Assembly: GCF_038432375.1 (NCBI RefSeq)
Contig: NZ_JBCAUS010000006.1
Coordinates: 372,001-436,000, forward strand
DNA from: Methanococcoides sp. LMO-2
GTDB lineage: Archaea; Halobacteriota; Methanosarcinia; Methanosarcinales; Methanosarcinaceae
Reading direction: 5' to 3'
Length of the DNA stretch: 64,000 nucleotides
Below the pieces are notes generated by a model. The model was not told the DNA's origin. It ran no database searches and saw only the letters and a list, made by a program, of their open reading frames with translations. A program made the translations under genes and the position numbers. Positions 45,363 through 53,835 of the stretch are shown here, in pieces (position 1 is the stretch's first letter; every line of letters begins with the position of its first letter).

Positions 45363-46139
45363 TCATTTCTGCTTGATATTGCTATAATACATACACTCCT
45401 CAGGAGTGAAAAGCGGCATCTCTTCCGAACCCTTCACCATCTTCACAGGTGCTCCACGCATCAGAACGCACGGAATACATTCATCTGCTTCACCCATGAT
45501 GACCTGGGCAGCAGAGACCAGATTATCCGCGACCGCCTTGCGTGTGATGTGAAGTGTCTTCCCGAACAGGTCCTTTGAGCCTCTCGCATCCTCCACAGGA
45601 ACGATACCTGAGGTCCCCAGTGCCACACCCACGCACCCAAGGCGCAGGGGCTGTGTTCGGCTGTCCCCGACGATCACTCCGAGATGGCAGCAGCAGAACT
45701 CCTCCATTCCGGCACGTATCCTGGCTGCACTCTTCTGTGCGTTCTCAGGCAGGAGGACAACATGTCCCTCAGGTGCGTTGGAGCCATCAATACCTGCATT
45801 CGGGGAAAGGGTTCCCTTCGTGATGGTAAGGGCTGCCCCCGGCACACCGCCGATGATATCATCACATTCACAAAGGACAAGCTCCATTTCACGGGAATCC
45901 ACACAGTACTTTTCAGAAAGTTCCTCTGCTTCTTTGCTGGGAACCACTGTGGAAAGTTCCACCATCCTTCCTTCTGCTGTGGCCACCGCAGACTCAGCCA
46001 GCACCAGCACATCCCCATCCTGTAGGAAGATCTCATTTTCATTGAGGGAAGAGGCTAGCACTTCTACGATATCATCTCCCGGTTTGATCAGGGGAGTACG
46101 TATACCAATGACCTGCATGCAGGGAAGTTCAGAAGTCAA
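45363..46139 (-). CDS. cofE: Coenzyme F420-0:L-glutamate ligase
   Basis: About 258 residues. GIRTPLIKPGDD at the N-terminus, VVLLPENAQKSAARIR and VIVGDSRTQPLRLGCVGVALG are the CofE signatures. Adds glutamates to F420-0. Starts are ambiguous: GTG 46151, TTG 46139 (GGTGG 7 nt upstream) and ATG 46118. All place it on or just after the end of thiC. Confidence 0.92.
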   Translation of the reverse strand: MTSELPCMQVIGIRTPLIKPGDDIVEVLASSLNENEIFLQDGDVLVLAESAVATAEGRMVELSTVVPSKEAEELSEKYCVDSREMELVLCECDDIIGGVPGAALTITKGTLSPNAGIDGSNAPEGHVVLLPENAQKSAARIRAGMEEFCCCHLGVIVGDSRTQPLRLGCVGVALGTSGIVPVEDARGSKDLFGKTLHITRKAVADNLVSAAQVIMGEADECIPCVLMRGAPVKMVKGSEEMPLFTPEECMYYSNIKQK

Positions 46140-46140
46140 T

Positions 46141-47388
46141 TTAATTACCACCGGATAAATAATCGGACATTATCTTGATAGCGCAGTATTCACCGCACAT
46201 GGAACACGGGCCTGTCTGCGGGCACATTCCCTTGGGCTTGTCAGGATCAAGTGCAAGCTCCATCTGCCCGTCCCAGTCAAACTTCGCACGCCTGTCAGCA
46301 AGAAGCTTGTCCCTCTCGTTGAGGCCGTATTTCATTGAATCGCCAATATGTGCCGCGATCCTGAAAGCAATAAGCCCTTCCCTGACCTGTTCAGGTGTTG
46401 GAAGGGAAAGATGTTCTGCAGGAGTTATGTAGCAAAGATAATCAGCACCATTGCCGCTGGCGATACTTGCACCCACGGCACCGGAGATATGATCATAGCC
46501 CATACCCACATCAGTTGGCAGTGGCCCTGCTACAAAGAGCGGGAAGTTAGAACGGGAACGGTGTGCTGCGATGTGCTCAGGAATATCATTTGCCTGTACA
46601 TGGCCGCCCATGCCCTCGATAATTACCTGCACACCTGCCTCATTTGCCTGCTTTGCAAGAGCTGCGTTCCTCTCGATCTCCATCATCTGCGGGCTGTCGC
46701 AGAGGTCATGAACACAACCGCTTCGCATTGTGTTTCCAAGAGAGAGGACAACATCGTTCTTCTTCAGTATTGAAAGGACCTCTTCGAAGTTCTCAAGATA
46801 AGGGTTCTCACAGTTTTCCTTGAGCATCAGCACGCTGGTAAAGGAACCACCCTTTGAGACCATTCCCATTATACGCCCTGTGCCTTTCAATTTCTCAAGC
46901 ATCTGCTTTTCCACAGAGTGAAGCACAACAGAACTTACTCCTTCATCCACCTGCTTTTTCAGATAGGACATCATGTCATCGCCGGTAGCTTCCTTCATAC
47001 CGCATTCCACCACTGCCTGGTAGACAGGAACTGTGGTGATCGGGAGGGTAGTGTTGTCAAAGACCATCTTCCTGATGGCAGAGATATCTCCACCCATTGA
47101 AAGGTCTGTGATGGTATCCGCACCATATTTCTCTGCGATCTTTACCTTTTCCAGCTCTGCTTCGGGATCAATGCTTGCAGAAGATGTCCCGAGGTTAACG
47201 TTGATCTTGGTGGTGGCACCTTTGCCGATCGCAACAGGCGGGCAGCCTTCACGAACCATCACAACAAGACTTCCGTCAGCAACCCGTTCAAGTACAGTTT
47301 CCTCATCGAGGGACTCAACCTTTGCCACATGTTCCATTTCCGGAGTCAAAGTGCCGTTCTTTGCGTATTCTACCTGTGTGGATCTCAT
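46141..47388 (-). CDS. thiC: Phosphomethylpyrimidine synthase ThiC
   Basis: 415 residues. The radical-SAM cluster is at the C-terminus (CSMCGEYCAIK), unusual for that superfamily but normal for ThiC. Makes the thiamine pyrimidine from aminoimidazole ribotide. The 54-nt gap after metF is too short for a TPP riboswitch, so it is probably transcribed from the metF promoter. Confidence 0.95.
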   Translation of the reverse strand: MRSTQVEYAKNGTLTPEMEHVAKVESLDEETVLERVADGSLVVMVREGCPPVAIGKGATTKINVNLGTSSASIDPEAELEKVKIAEKYGADTITDLSMGGDISAIRKMVFDNTTLPITTVPVYQAVVECGMKEATGDDMMSYLKKQVDEGVSSVVLHSVEKQMLEKLKGTGRIMGMVSKGGSFTSVLMLKENCENPYLENFEEVLSILKKNDVVLSLGNTMRSGCVHDLCDSPQMMEIERNAALAKQANEAGVQVIIEGMGGHVQANDIPEHIAAHRSRSNFPLFVAGPLPTDVGMGYDHISGAVGASIASGNGADYLCYITPAEHLSLPTPEQVREGLIAFRIAAHIGDSMKYGLNERDKLLADRRAKFDWDGQMELALDPDKPKGMCPQTGPCSMCGEYCAIKIMSDYLSGGN

Positions 47389-47442
47389 GTTATTCTACTC
47401 TTGAATGTCGTTTTTGTAAATTAATTAGAAATTTATTATAAA

Positions 47443-48324
47443 TTATTGTAAAGCGGAAATTCCTGCCATTTCAAGCAGTTTCTGAGTATTGGAATTGCCC
47501 CCGATAGGCATCAGGTGGATTCCGCTGCACATCTTACGTAACTCCCGGATGCTCTCCGCAGCGATCTCAAGCCCTTCCTGAACAGGGTCTTCGGCATCCT
47601 CCATGCGGGATATCATCTCATCCCCCACCCTTATTCCCGGAACATTGCCATTCATGAAACGTGCCATCCCTGCCGAACGAAGCGGAATGATCCCTGCCAG
47701 CACCGGCACATCGGGGTCCGGGAACGAGTCCATGAACTCGCCAAAACCTTCCACATCATAGACCGCCTGGGTCTGTATGAACCGTGCACCAGCATCAATC
47801 TTCTTTTTGAGCTTGATCATCTGCATCCTGCGTGCTGCATCGGTGTTGGAGACCGCACCAACGGTGAATGACGGAGCACCTGCAAGCTCATTGCATGCCA
47901 TATCGTGTCCAGCCATCATTTTAGTGATAACTGAGAGAAGCTGTACAGAATCAAGATCATACACCGGCTTTGTACCCGCATGATCGCCTTTGGTGGGATA
48001 GTCCCCTGTCATCACGCAGAGATTCCTGATCCCAAGGGCTGATGCCGCCAGGATGTCGGATTGCAATGCCAGACGATTGCGATCACGGCAGGTGAACTGC
48101 ACTATCACCTCATGACCGGCATCCATCAGTAACTTACCCACGGCTACCGGGCTCATGCGCATTACCGCACGCTGGTTGTCCGTGATATTGATAGCATCCA
48201 CCCATCCCCTGATAATTTCTGCATCCTCAAGTACCGCCGAGATATCGGTACCCTTCGGGGGTGCCACCTCTGCGGTCACAATGAAGCGGTCTGAATTGAG
48301 CGCATCGTTGAAAGTTGATAGCAT
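47443..48324 (-). CDS. metF: Methylenetetrahydrofolate reductase (MetF-like)
   Basis: 293 residues, TIM barrel with VTAEVAPPKGTD, the TCRDRNR segment and FIQTQAVYDVEGF. Interconverts methylene- and methyl-tetrahydrofolate. Its usual partner MetV and the other folate C1 genes lie from 55062 on, same strand, beyond the 6.7-kb island. A promoter-like TTTAAAAAC lies in the 61-bp gap upstream. Confidence 0.9.
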   Translation of the reverse strand: MLSTFNDALNSDRFIVTAEVAPPKGTDISAVLEDAEIIRGWVDAINITDNQRAVMRMSPVAVGKLLMDAGHEVIVQFTCRDRNRLALQSDILAASALGIRNLCVMTGDYPTKGDHAGTKPVYDLDSVQLLSVITKMMAGHDMACNELAGAPSFTVGAVSNTDAARRMQMIKLKKKIDAGARFIQTQAVYDVEGFGEFMDSFPDPDVPVLAGIIPLRSAGMARFMNGNVPGIRVGDEMISRMEDAEDPVQEGLEIAAESIRELRKMCSGIHLMPIGGNSNTQKLLEMAGISALQ

Positions 48325-48385
48325 CGTGGGGTAAATATGTAGGTCTGGTTTTTAAATGCATCGCGACCTTGAGGAAGGTAAGGGT

Positions 48386-48568
48386 TTAACTTTTCTTATC
48401 AATAAATTGCATGAACACTATGGAAAGAACACCGCAGATGAATGTGATCCAGAGCAACGGCTGGTTATATTCTCCTTTTCCCCACCAGAGATAACCGAGA
48501 TATAATGCTGCCACCAGTGCTGTTGTGGAAAGAATGCGGAAGAGAATGTTCATTGTTTTCAGGTTCAT
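48386..48568 (-). CDS. Small two-helix membrane protein (60 aa)
   Basis: Hypothetical. Two membrane helices (about 7-27 and 36-53) and a basic tail. Similar in layout to the 65-residue protein encoded just upstream (48843-48646), so the two may be diverged copies. Function unknown. Confidence 0.55.
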   Translation of the reverse strand: MNLKTMNILFRILSTTALVAALYLGYLWWGKGEYNQPLLWITFICGVLSIVFMQFIDKKS

Positions 48569-48645
48569 AGCAGGACACCATATAAATTAACAGACAACAT
48601 TACATAAATTATCTTTGAGGATATACCCGATCAATTAAATGCCCA

Positions 48646-48843
48646 TCAGTTGCCTCTTTCAACCATATTTCTTTTAATGACCTCTTTGATCGAAGCCGCC
48701 AACAATGAAAATAGCAAGGAAATAGACAACAGCAACTGACTGGAATTGTCGTAATACCATCCCTGATAGGCATTGTAAAATGCAGTCGCCAGAGCTATTA
48801 TAATGAACAAATTGAAGAAAATATCAAGATGTTCTGTACTCAT
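48646..48843 (-). CDS. Small two-helix membrane protein (65 aa)
   Basis: Starts at ATG 48843 with GGAGAAAATAC before it; that ATG overlaps the stop of the upstream gene (ATGA), so it is translationally coupled. Two membrane helices with a WYYDNSSQ loop between them. The longer in-frame extension to 48930 runs inside the upstream gene and is not used. Could serve as partner or immunity-like protein; this is a guess. Confidence 0.58.
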   Translation of the reverse strand: MSTEHLDIFFNLFIIIALATAFYNAYQGWYYDNSSQLLLSISLLFSLLAASIKEVIKRNMVERGN

Positions 48844-49682
48844 TGTATTTTCTCCAGTATTTTCTCCATGAAAAATGCCAAAACAAGAACAAAAATAACT
48901 AATTTGATTCCCCGGGGAGATCTCGGCCATAGCATATCCATATTATAGACTTTTTCTTCAGAAGTTGATGGAAATTCCTTGTATGCTTCAGGGAAGACCT
49001 GCTTTATGTATTCTCCATATGTAATGTCAGTACCATACAACTTATTTGCAATCTCGAGCCTATCCTCATCCATTGTATAACTTTCAGATGAAAACTGGAC
49101 TGAGCTATTGGAAATGAGTTCATCGTCAGCAATTGTATTTGCTTCTGCATTTTCCAGCTCCAGAACTTCATTGTTGTACCATATTTCTGCCTTTTCGTGG
49201 ATCCTTGATACGGACCTTTCATCACCCGCAATTCCCACATAGTGACTTGTTATCCCTTCATCATCAATTCTAAAACAGTACGCTACAATGCGCCCTCCTT
49301 CCGGAACCTGAGGTACTGAATACATTATAGAACCATATGAAGCTCCATTCTCCGACGTATTCGCATAATAGCTATTGATCACATCGTTCCTTGCTTCATT
49401 TAGTTCTGTTAGCAAAATCGGGTCTGAAAAATTACGTACCAGATACACATATTCTGTGCCTTCATGTGAACGCACAATCCCATCATCCGGTGCTTCATCG
49501 GGTAGTTGATAATCCCACGTAGCATTGCCAAAAACTTCCATTACTTCTTCAGGTGTCAAAACCCTTCCTGGCAACTGCCCTTCAACAGACTCATTGCTTT
49601 GTTCTGCATTTTCTTCAATTGCCAATCCGGACCCGATCATGCCGATCACTAACAGTAATCCCAGAAATAGCTTTAGTTTCAT
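48840..49682 (-). CDS. Secreted, C-terminally anchored protein of unknown function
   Basis: 280 residues from ATG 49682 (AGAGGAT upstream). Signal peptide (about 1-21), a 220-residue acidic outer domain with many Asn-x-Ser/Thr sites, then one C-terminal helix (about 258-275) ending EKILEKIQ. No family recognised. The upstream region, including start and ribosome-binding site, resembles that of the glycine-zipper gene at 54732 although the mature proteins do not. Confidence 0.65.
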   Translation of the reverse strand: MKLKLFLGLLLVIGMIGSGLAIEENAEQSNESVEGQLPGRVLTPEEVMEVFGNATWDYQLPDEAPDDGIVRSHEGTEYVYLVRNFSDPILLTELNEARNDVINSYYANTSENGASYGSIMYSVPQVPEGGRIVAYCFRIDDEGITSHYVGIAGDERSVSRIHEKAEIWYNNEVLELENAEANTIADDELISNSSVQFSSESYTMDEDRLEIANKLYGTDITYGEYIKQVFPEAYKEFPSTSEEKVYNMDMLWPRSPRGIKLVIFVLVLAFFMEKILEKIQ

Positions 49683-50013
49683 GCAATATCCTCTTGAACC
49701 CATTGATCCGGAAACAAAGACGTAGCCATAGGAGTAAACAGTAAAACCTGAGATTATACCCTGATATGCGGATTGGCTGTTCTGTCAAGAATTCCCAAAT
49801 ATCACAACGTCTTTACAATGTCTTATTCTGTTCTAAGTGCCAAGCAGTATAAATATTTTATATCCATTTCATCAAATTGTTCTTTTTGACAACTTTGTGT
49901 TGCACAATCAACATTTTTTACATTATTTTCAACTTTAGTTAGCCAAAAAAGCATGCTCAAATAAGGATGGAGCATCCTAAGAACAGAATTAACATGCCCA
50001 TAAGACGTGCAAT
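49683..50013. other. Island intergenic region containing regulatory element C
   Basis: 331 bp without a supportable gene. Positions 49701-49800 resemble 54751-54850, and 49806-49879 is one of the three 74-bp related elements. The 49880-50013 part is AT-rich. ORFs here are shadows or lack a start site. Confidence 0.5.
49806..49879 (+). repeat. Regulatory element C (74 bp)
   Basis: Aligns without gaps to elements A (51874-51947) and B (54862-54935). Contains TATAAATA at 49848-49855 reading rightward. After it, CAAATTGT and ACAACTTTG form a hairpin with one bulge. About 125 nt upstream of the minus-strand gene at 49682. Confidence 0.6.
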
Positions 50014-50853
50014 TCAAAATCGACCCAGGCTGAGCCATGAGTCTTCTGCAACCCAGGTTGTGATGGTGATAAATTTATCAACTACAATATGTGGTTCTCG
50101 TTCGGATTCAGAACTTATGAACAGACCTTTACTTTTCCACTTAACTGAATTATAAAATTCTCCAAAAATCTTGCCACTTTGTGAGTGCTCTTTATTTTCA
50201 GTAACCGACAACATGGTGCAATTTGTAAGTACCTCTGAATTTCCCACAACAAGCACATTGTCGGAACTATCAATGAAAAACAGTCCTTCAATGTGAACAT
50301 CTTTGTTCTTGTCCCCCTTGCAACCAATCTGGTCTTCCCAGCTTTCATGGGATATCTCAAGGACACTTACAGTGAAAGAGGAGAAATTATCTGGATCGGG
50401 CAAGAGAATTTCAAGTTCATATAATTCTATTACTGTGCTCTCCATTAGCTTTCCGGTAGCCGAAAATTCTCTTGAGCCAACTGGTTTCATCTCAAGGGCA
50501 TTTATTTCCAGAACATTGGCTCTGTCATCAGCGATTATTTCAGTAATATTCCCCTCAGATTCGATAAGTATAATATTTGCTGCTCCAAACTCGCTTAAAC
50601 CAATCACATTTTGAGGATCAATACGAAGGGATGTGGAATCAATGACTGAATCGATATAGCCACTTGAAGCAGAGTAGCTACTCAAAGGAACCGGATATTT
50701 ATGAAAAGATGTATTAAATAATTCTGAAAACTTGAACTCATTGCTTGAGTGATAAGGTTCTGCAGGCAAAGTGACTAAAGCTGATATTAGACTGATGAAC
50801 AGGATCAGGCTTATTGTTATGAATATTAATTTTTTAGACGATAGCTCATACAT
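50014..50853 (-). CDS. N-terminally anchored exported protein, unknown function
   Basis: 279 residues. One N-terminal membrane helix (about 9-28) and an outer domain with several N-glycosylation-type sites and a Cys pair. No repeats or motif recognised. Starts at ATG 50853. The 268-bp gap upstream contains only a doubtful 61-codon frame. Confidence 0.6.
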   Translation of the reverse strand: MYELSSKKLIFITISLILFISLISALVTLPAEPYHSSNEFKFSELFNTSFHKYPVPLSSYSASSGYIDSVIDSTSLRIDPQNVIGLSEFGAANIILIESEGNITEIIADDRANVLEINALEMKPVGSREFSATGKLMESTVIELYELEILLPDPDNFSSFTVSVLEISHESWEDQIGCKGDKNKDVHIEGLFFIDSSDNVLVVGNSEVLTNCTMLSVTENKEHSQSGKIFGEFYNSVKWKSKGLFISSESEREPHIVVDKFITITTWVAEDSWLSLGRF

Positions 50854-51121
50854 TTGATCAGAACCTGCATCTTATCCAAACATTCTTTCCCAAAGCAAGA
50901 TCAAATTGACCTTAAATCGAATTTTAATTCACTTATCGTTTGACCTTGAACTTAATAGATGGTCCAGTATCAACGTAATATTAGAGAATGCCAGACCTTC
51001 CTTTCTCCTGTACCAGACCATGAATGAAACATGGACAACGTAACGAAGAAAGCCAGAATGAATATCCCTCACATTATCGCAATATTCCTTTTTAGTTTTT
51101 GGAGATATGACCACAAAACTA

Positions 51122-51712
51122 TCACTTCCTACTCCTTGCCGATAACAACAGCCCGATGATAAGCATTATTGAGGTAAAGCCCGGCGTTTGCTTGTTTGTC
51201 CCGGGTTCTTCCTGTGTTGTTTCATTGACTATGATCACAAGATTTCCATCTTCGTCGAAATGGGCTTCATCCCTAACGTTCTTAGCTTCCTCTTCCATCA
51301 AACCAGCCATCTTTGCCATGAAAGCATAATCAGTAACCTTTATATCATCTGGATATCGATCCCAGACATCAATAAGTTTGTTCTTATACTCTACCTTCTC
51401 CTCATCAGAAAGATCCATGCCATCAATATAGTTTAGATAGACAACCCTGCTATCATTATTCGTTCCAGCATAAGCTAAGGCACTACCACCTCCCGGCATA
51501 GCTCTTACCACAGCAGGCAAGTTCTTTTGCAACTCAAGATAATCTTCCATTTCCTGGACAGCATCTTCCCCCAATTTCTCCCTGGTTTCTTCAAGTCTTA
51601 GTTGGGCAGCATCCTCAACAAAAGTCTCATTCTCACTAACTGCTGCGCTTGCAGATGATGTAAGACACATTACCAACATGATAGCAATTAGCACTCCAAT
51701 TAGCTTATTCAT
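51122..51712 (-). CDS. Secreted protein with PGF-CTERM-like archaeosortase signal
   Basis: 196 residues: signal peptide (about 1-23), an acidic helical body, a Thr/Gln/Glu linker, then the sequence TPGFTSIMLIIGLLLSARSRK-like tail (short motif TPGF, hydrophobic helix, basic end). That tripartite tail is typical of PGF-CTERM proteins, which are cut and lipid-anchored by an archaeosortase. The body matches nothing I know. Element A lies about 160 nt upstream. Confidence 0.65.
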   Translation of the reverse strand: MNKLIGVLIAIMLVMCLTSSASAAVSENETFVEDAAQLRLEETREKLGEDAVQEMEDYLELQKNLPAVVRAMPGGGSALAYAGTNNDSRVVYLNYIDGMDLSDEEKVEYKNKLIDVWDRYPDDIKVTDYAFMAKMAGLMEEEAKNVRDEAHFDEDGNLVIIVNETTQEEPGTNKQTPGFTSIMLIIGLLLSARSRK

Positions 51713-51873
51713 TTTCTATCAATTCCTTGTCTTTCAAGTACCATAAAACACGTCTAGGTTTGCTTTTTAAGGACAATCCTGATACATCTATAATATCAAC
51801 TTCAAACCTAGCTCTGCTCCAGAAAACGGAAGTCATTCATTGCCATAAAACAAAGCTGACCCCCACTTCATCG

Positions 51874-51947
51874 AACATTTTTGCGATGTTGCAATAAATC
51901 CTAGATAAGAGATTGTATAAATATTTTCTAACCACATCATCGAACTG
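51874..51947 (+). repeat. Regulatory element A (74 bp)
   Basis: Matches element B at 58 of 74 positions with no gap. Holds AACAT-N7-ATGTT near its left end and TATAAATA at 51916-51923, about 22-30 nt before the inverted repeat core. Acts as the likely promoter of the gene at 52029. Confidence 0.65.
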
Positions 51948-51970
51948 TTTTTTCAGTTCGACGATATGGT
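51931..51970. promoter_or_regulatory. 17-bp inverted repeat at the start site of the rightward promoter
   Basis: 51931-51947 is the inverse of 51954-51970 with two mismatches; the inner 8 bp (TCGAACTG/CAGTTCGA) are perfect around six T. It lies 8-25 nt after the TATA box, where transcription should begin, so it fits an operator or a 5' hairpin. Confidence 0.55.
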
Positions 51971-52028
51971 CACAAAACTTATATCCTGTTTTTTTGCAAG
52001 ATGTTTTGTAAAATTTAGGAGGAAAAAT

Positions 52029-52451
52029 ATGATAAGAAAAATTGGATTATTACTAATAGTAATGCTTATATCGGTATCTTTTGCCGCAGCTACCGCCAGT
52101 CAGGACAACGGATATACCATCGTTCCTGTCAAGTCAGATCCTACAATCACACCAAGATGGGTTTCTGACACCATCACACAGGGAGAAACAAACTGGCATG
52201 GTGAAATAATCAGTTCATACACAACTTCACGTCACATAGACCTGAACTGGGGTGACACAAGCGATTCACTTAGGCTTATAGTGTACAGCCCGAGCAATGA
52301 AATAATCGGGACATTCTATGACAATGCAGACGGTGTCATCGATGGAAGAATTAACATTGTAATAACAAATTCAAATGGATTTGAACTCGGAACCTGGAAT
52401 AGTCAGGTTTATGGATATAGTGTCAAGGGTACAGAAGATTATTATATCTGA
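52029..52451 (+). CDS. Small secreted beta-rich protein
   Basis: 140 residues. Signal peptide (about 1-22), then a beta-rich domain with WHGEIISSYTTSRHIDLNWGD and a C-terminal YSVKGTEDYYI. Start ATG 52029 with AGGAGG 7 nt before it. No family recognised, and no anchor, so it should be released or bound to the surface. Lies 17 nt before the membrane regulator gene and is probably co-transcribed and regulated by it. Confidence 0.65.
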   Translation: MIRKIGLLLIVMLISVSFAAATASQDNGYTIVPVKSDPTITPRWVSDTITQGETNWHGEIISSYTTSRHIDLNWGDTSDSLRLIVYSPSNEIIGTFYDNADGVIDGRINIVITNSNGFELGTWNSQVYGYSVKGTEDYYI

Positions 52452-52468
52452 AAATTGTTTCCATTGTT

Positions 52469-53203
52469 ATGAGATATTTATGGATTCCATTTTTGCTTTT
52501 CATACTCATTTGCAATCCAGCTCTGGCCAGTGCAAACGAGTATGAAGTAGCTCCATACACGGGTCCTGAAAGAGGTATGTATGAAGGTGGTGGCCATGAT
52601 ATCACCTTCTCTTTTTTTGAGCTTCCATTATCTCTTCAAATCATCTACATCTCAGGATTGTTGGGAGCCCCATTAGCCCTTTACAAATTCATACCCCTCC
52701 TTTTAGGAAGGATAAGGCAAAAATGCGAGAACCCTCACAGGAATCGAATTCTTCACTACATAACCGAGAATCCCGGAAGCACAATATCTGATATTGAAAA
52801 GACTCTAGAGATGGAAAGAAGCACCGTAAGATATCATTTAAAAGTGCTTCAATTTAAAAACAAAATAACCCGATTGGAAAAAGGGAAGTTAGTGCTGCTT
52901 TTTAAGAATTCATACAAATATACGGATACAGAAAAGAAAATCATCTTCTTCCTGCGAAATGACACAGGAAAATCAATTCTAATCTCCATTCTTCATGAGC
53001 CAGGAATAACAAACCAGAATCTCACACAGACATTCGGACTGGCTAAAAGCACCGTGCATTGGCATATTGATGAGCTGCACAATGAAGGACTTGTACATTT
53101 CAAAAGCGATGGGAAATACAAAAGGTGCTTTATTAATCCGGCGATAGAGGCAGATCTGAAAAACGCCATATCGGAATCCGAACCTGCCATTTCAGCTATT
53201 TAA
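52469..53203 (+). CDS. Membrane-anchored regulator with two winged-helix domains
   Basis: 244 residues. Signal peptide, a short outer segment (about 22-55, with NEYEVAPYTGPERG), one membrane helix (about 55-78), then two winged-helix units inside (about 88-160 and 165-235; ERSTVRYHLKVLQ and AKSTVHWHIDELHNEG are recognition helices). This places a DNA-binding module at the membrane with a small external sensor. Related proteins are common in Methanosarcinales. Natural target candidates are the 74-bp elements around it. Confidence 0.75.
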   Translation: MRYLWIPFLLFILICNPALASANEYEVAPYTGPERGMYEGGGHDITFSFFELPLSLQIIYISGLLGAPLALYKFIPLLLGRIRQKCENPHRNRILHYITENPGSTISDIEKTLEMERSTVRYHLKVLQFKNKITRLEKGKLVLLFKNSYKYTDTEKKIIFFLRNDTGKSILISILHEPGITNQNLTQTFGLAKSTVHWHIDELHNEGLVHFKSDGKYKRCFINPAIEADLKNAISESEPAISAI

Positions 53204-53345
53204 TCAGCAGTTCTTGATTTTATGTTCATTTTCATTAGCATCATCTTTGATTCTGATCGTGTCTTCTAAATACAAGAACTACAAAGAATCCAATATTAGA
53301 TTTTACCGTCGTTTATTTGATTTGCCCTTTAAATAATATTTAACA

Positions 53346-53810
53346 TCAAATGTGACTGTGTTTCACAGCATTTGAACTTCCATTTCTATTTCTAATAATG
53401 AAATAGACAATTACAATCAATGCATAACCCACTGCCAGAGTAGTTCTATAGGAAAGCTCAAAACCTGACACATACGCGATTATAGTCACTGGCATATAAA
53501 GGATAAAACCTATCAATGAACTTTTCATGAACGCGATGTCACGGAGCTTTTCGGATGCATCCAAATTATCTTTGTTAAGAATATAGATTCCTGTTACAAT
53601 AAAAAATGCTAACAAGCCTGCATCCAGCCAATAGTCCACAGGACCCAAATTTTGAGCAACTATTAAATTGGGGTTACCTGTATCTGCCTGTGAAAATAGC
53701 AGGAATTTTATTTTTGAGAGGAAAAGACCATATACATAATAAAAAAAAAGTCCAAGCAAAGCCCCTGCAAATACAAGGATTTTTGCTCGCAATTGTTTTG
53801 TTGTCTTCAT
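53346..53810 (-). CDS. Four-helix membrane protein, partner of the glycine-zipper protein
   Basis: 154 residues with four membrane segments (about 11-31, 58-78, 95-115, 122-140) and short loops. No motif. The gene follows the glycine-zipper gene by 25 nt on the same strand, as an immunity or transport gene might. Confidence 0.6.
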   Translation of the reverse strand: MKTTKQLRAKILVFAGALLGLFFYYVYGLFLSKIKFLLFSQADTGNPNLIVAQNLGPVDYWLDAGLLAFFIVTGIYILNKDNLDASEKLRDIAFMKSSLIGFILYMPVTIIAYVSGFELSYRTTLAVGYALIVIVYFIIRNRNGSSNAVKHSHI

Positions 53811-53835
53811 AAGTGTACTCCTGAAAAATCAAGAC

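Larger units (their letters stand above)
51713..52028. other. Divergent intergenic region with element A
   Basis: 316 bp between the divergent genes 51712 and 52029. It holds element A (51874-51947), an inverted repeat at the probable start site of the rightward transcript, and a leader of about 85 nt with AGGAGG at 52017-52022. No gene seen. Confidence 0.55.

Noticed and set aside
47389-47442. TPP riboswitch before thiC
   Set aside because: Only 54 nt separate thiC from metF and no conserved TPP aptamer sequence is visible.
50929-51114. Minus-strand 61-codon frame with a WYRRKEGL segment, reminiscent of IS6-type transposase starts
   Set aside because: Too short, no DDE motif, no terminal repeats around it. 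It may be a decayed fragment but I cannot support calling it an insertion sequence.
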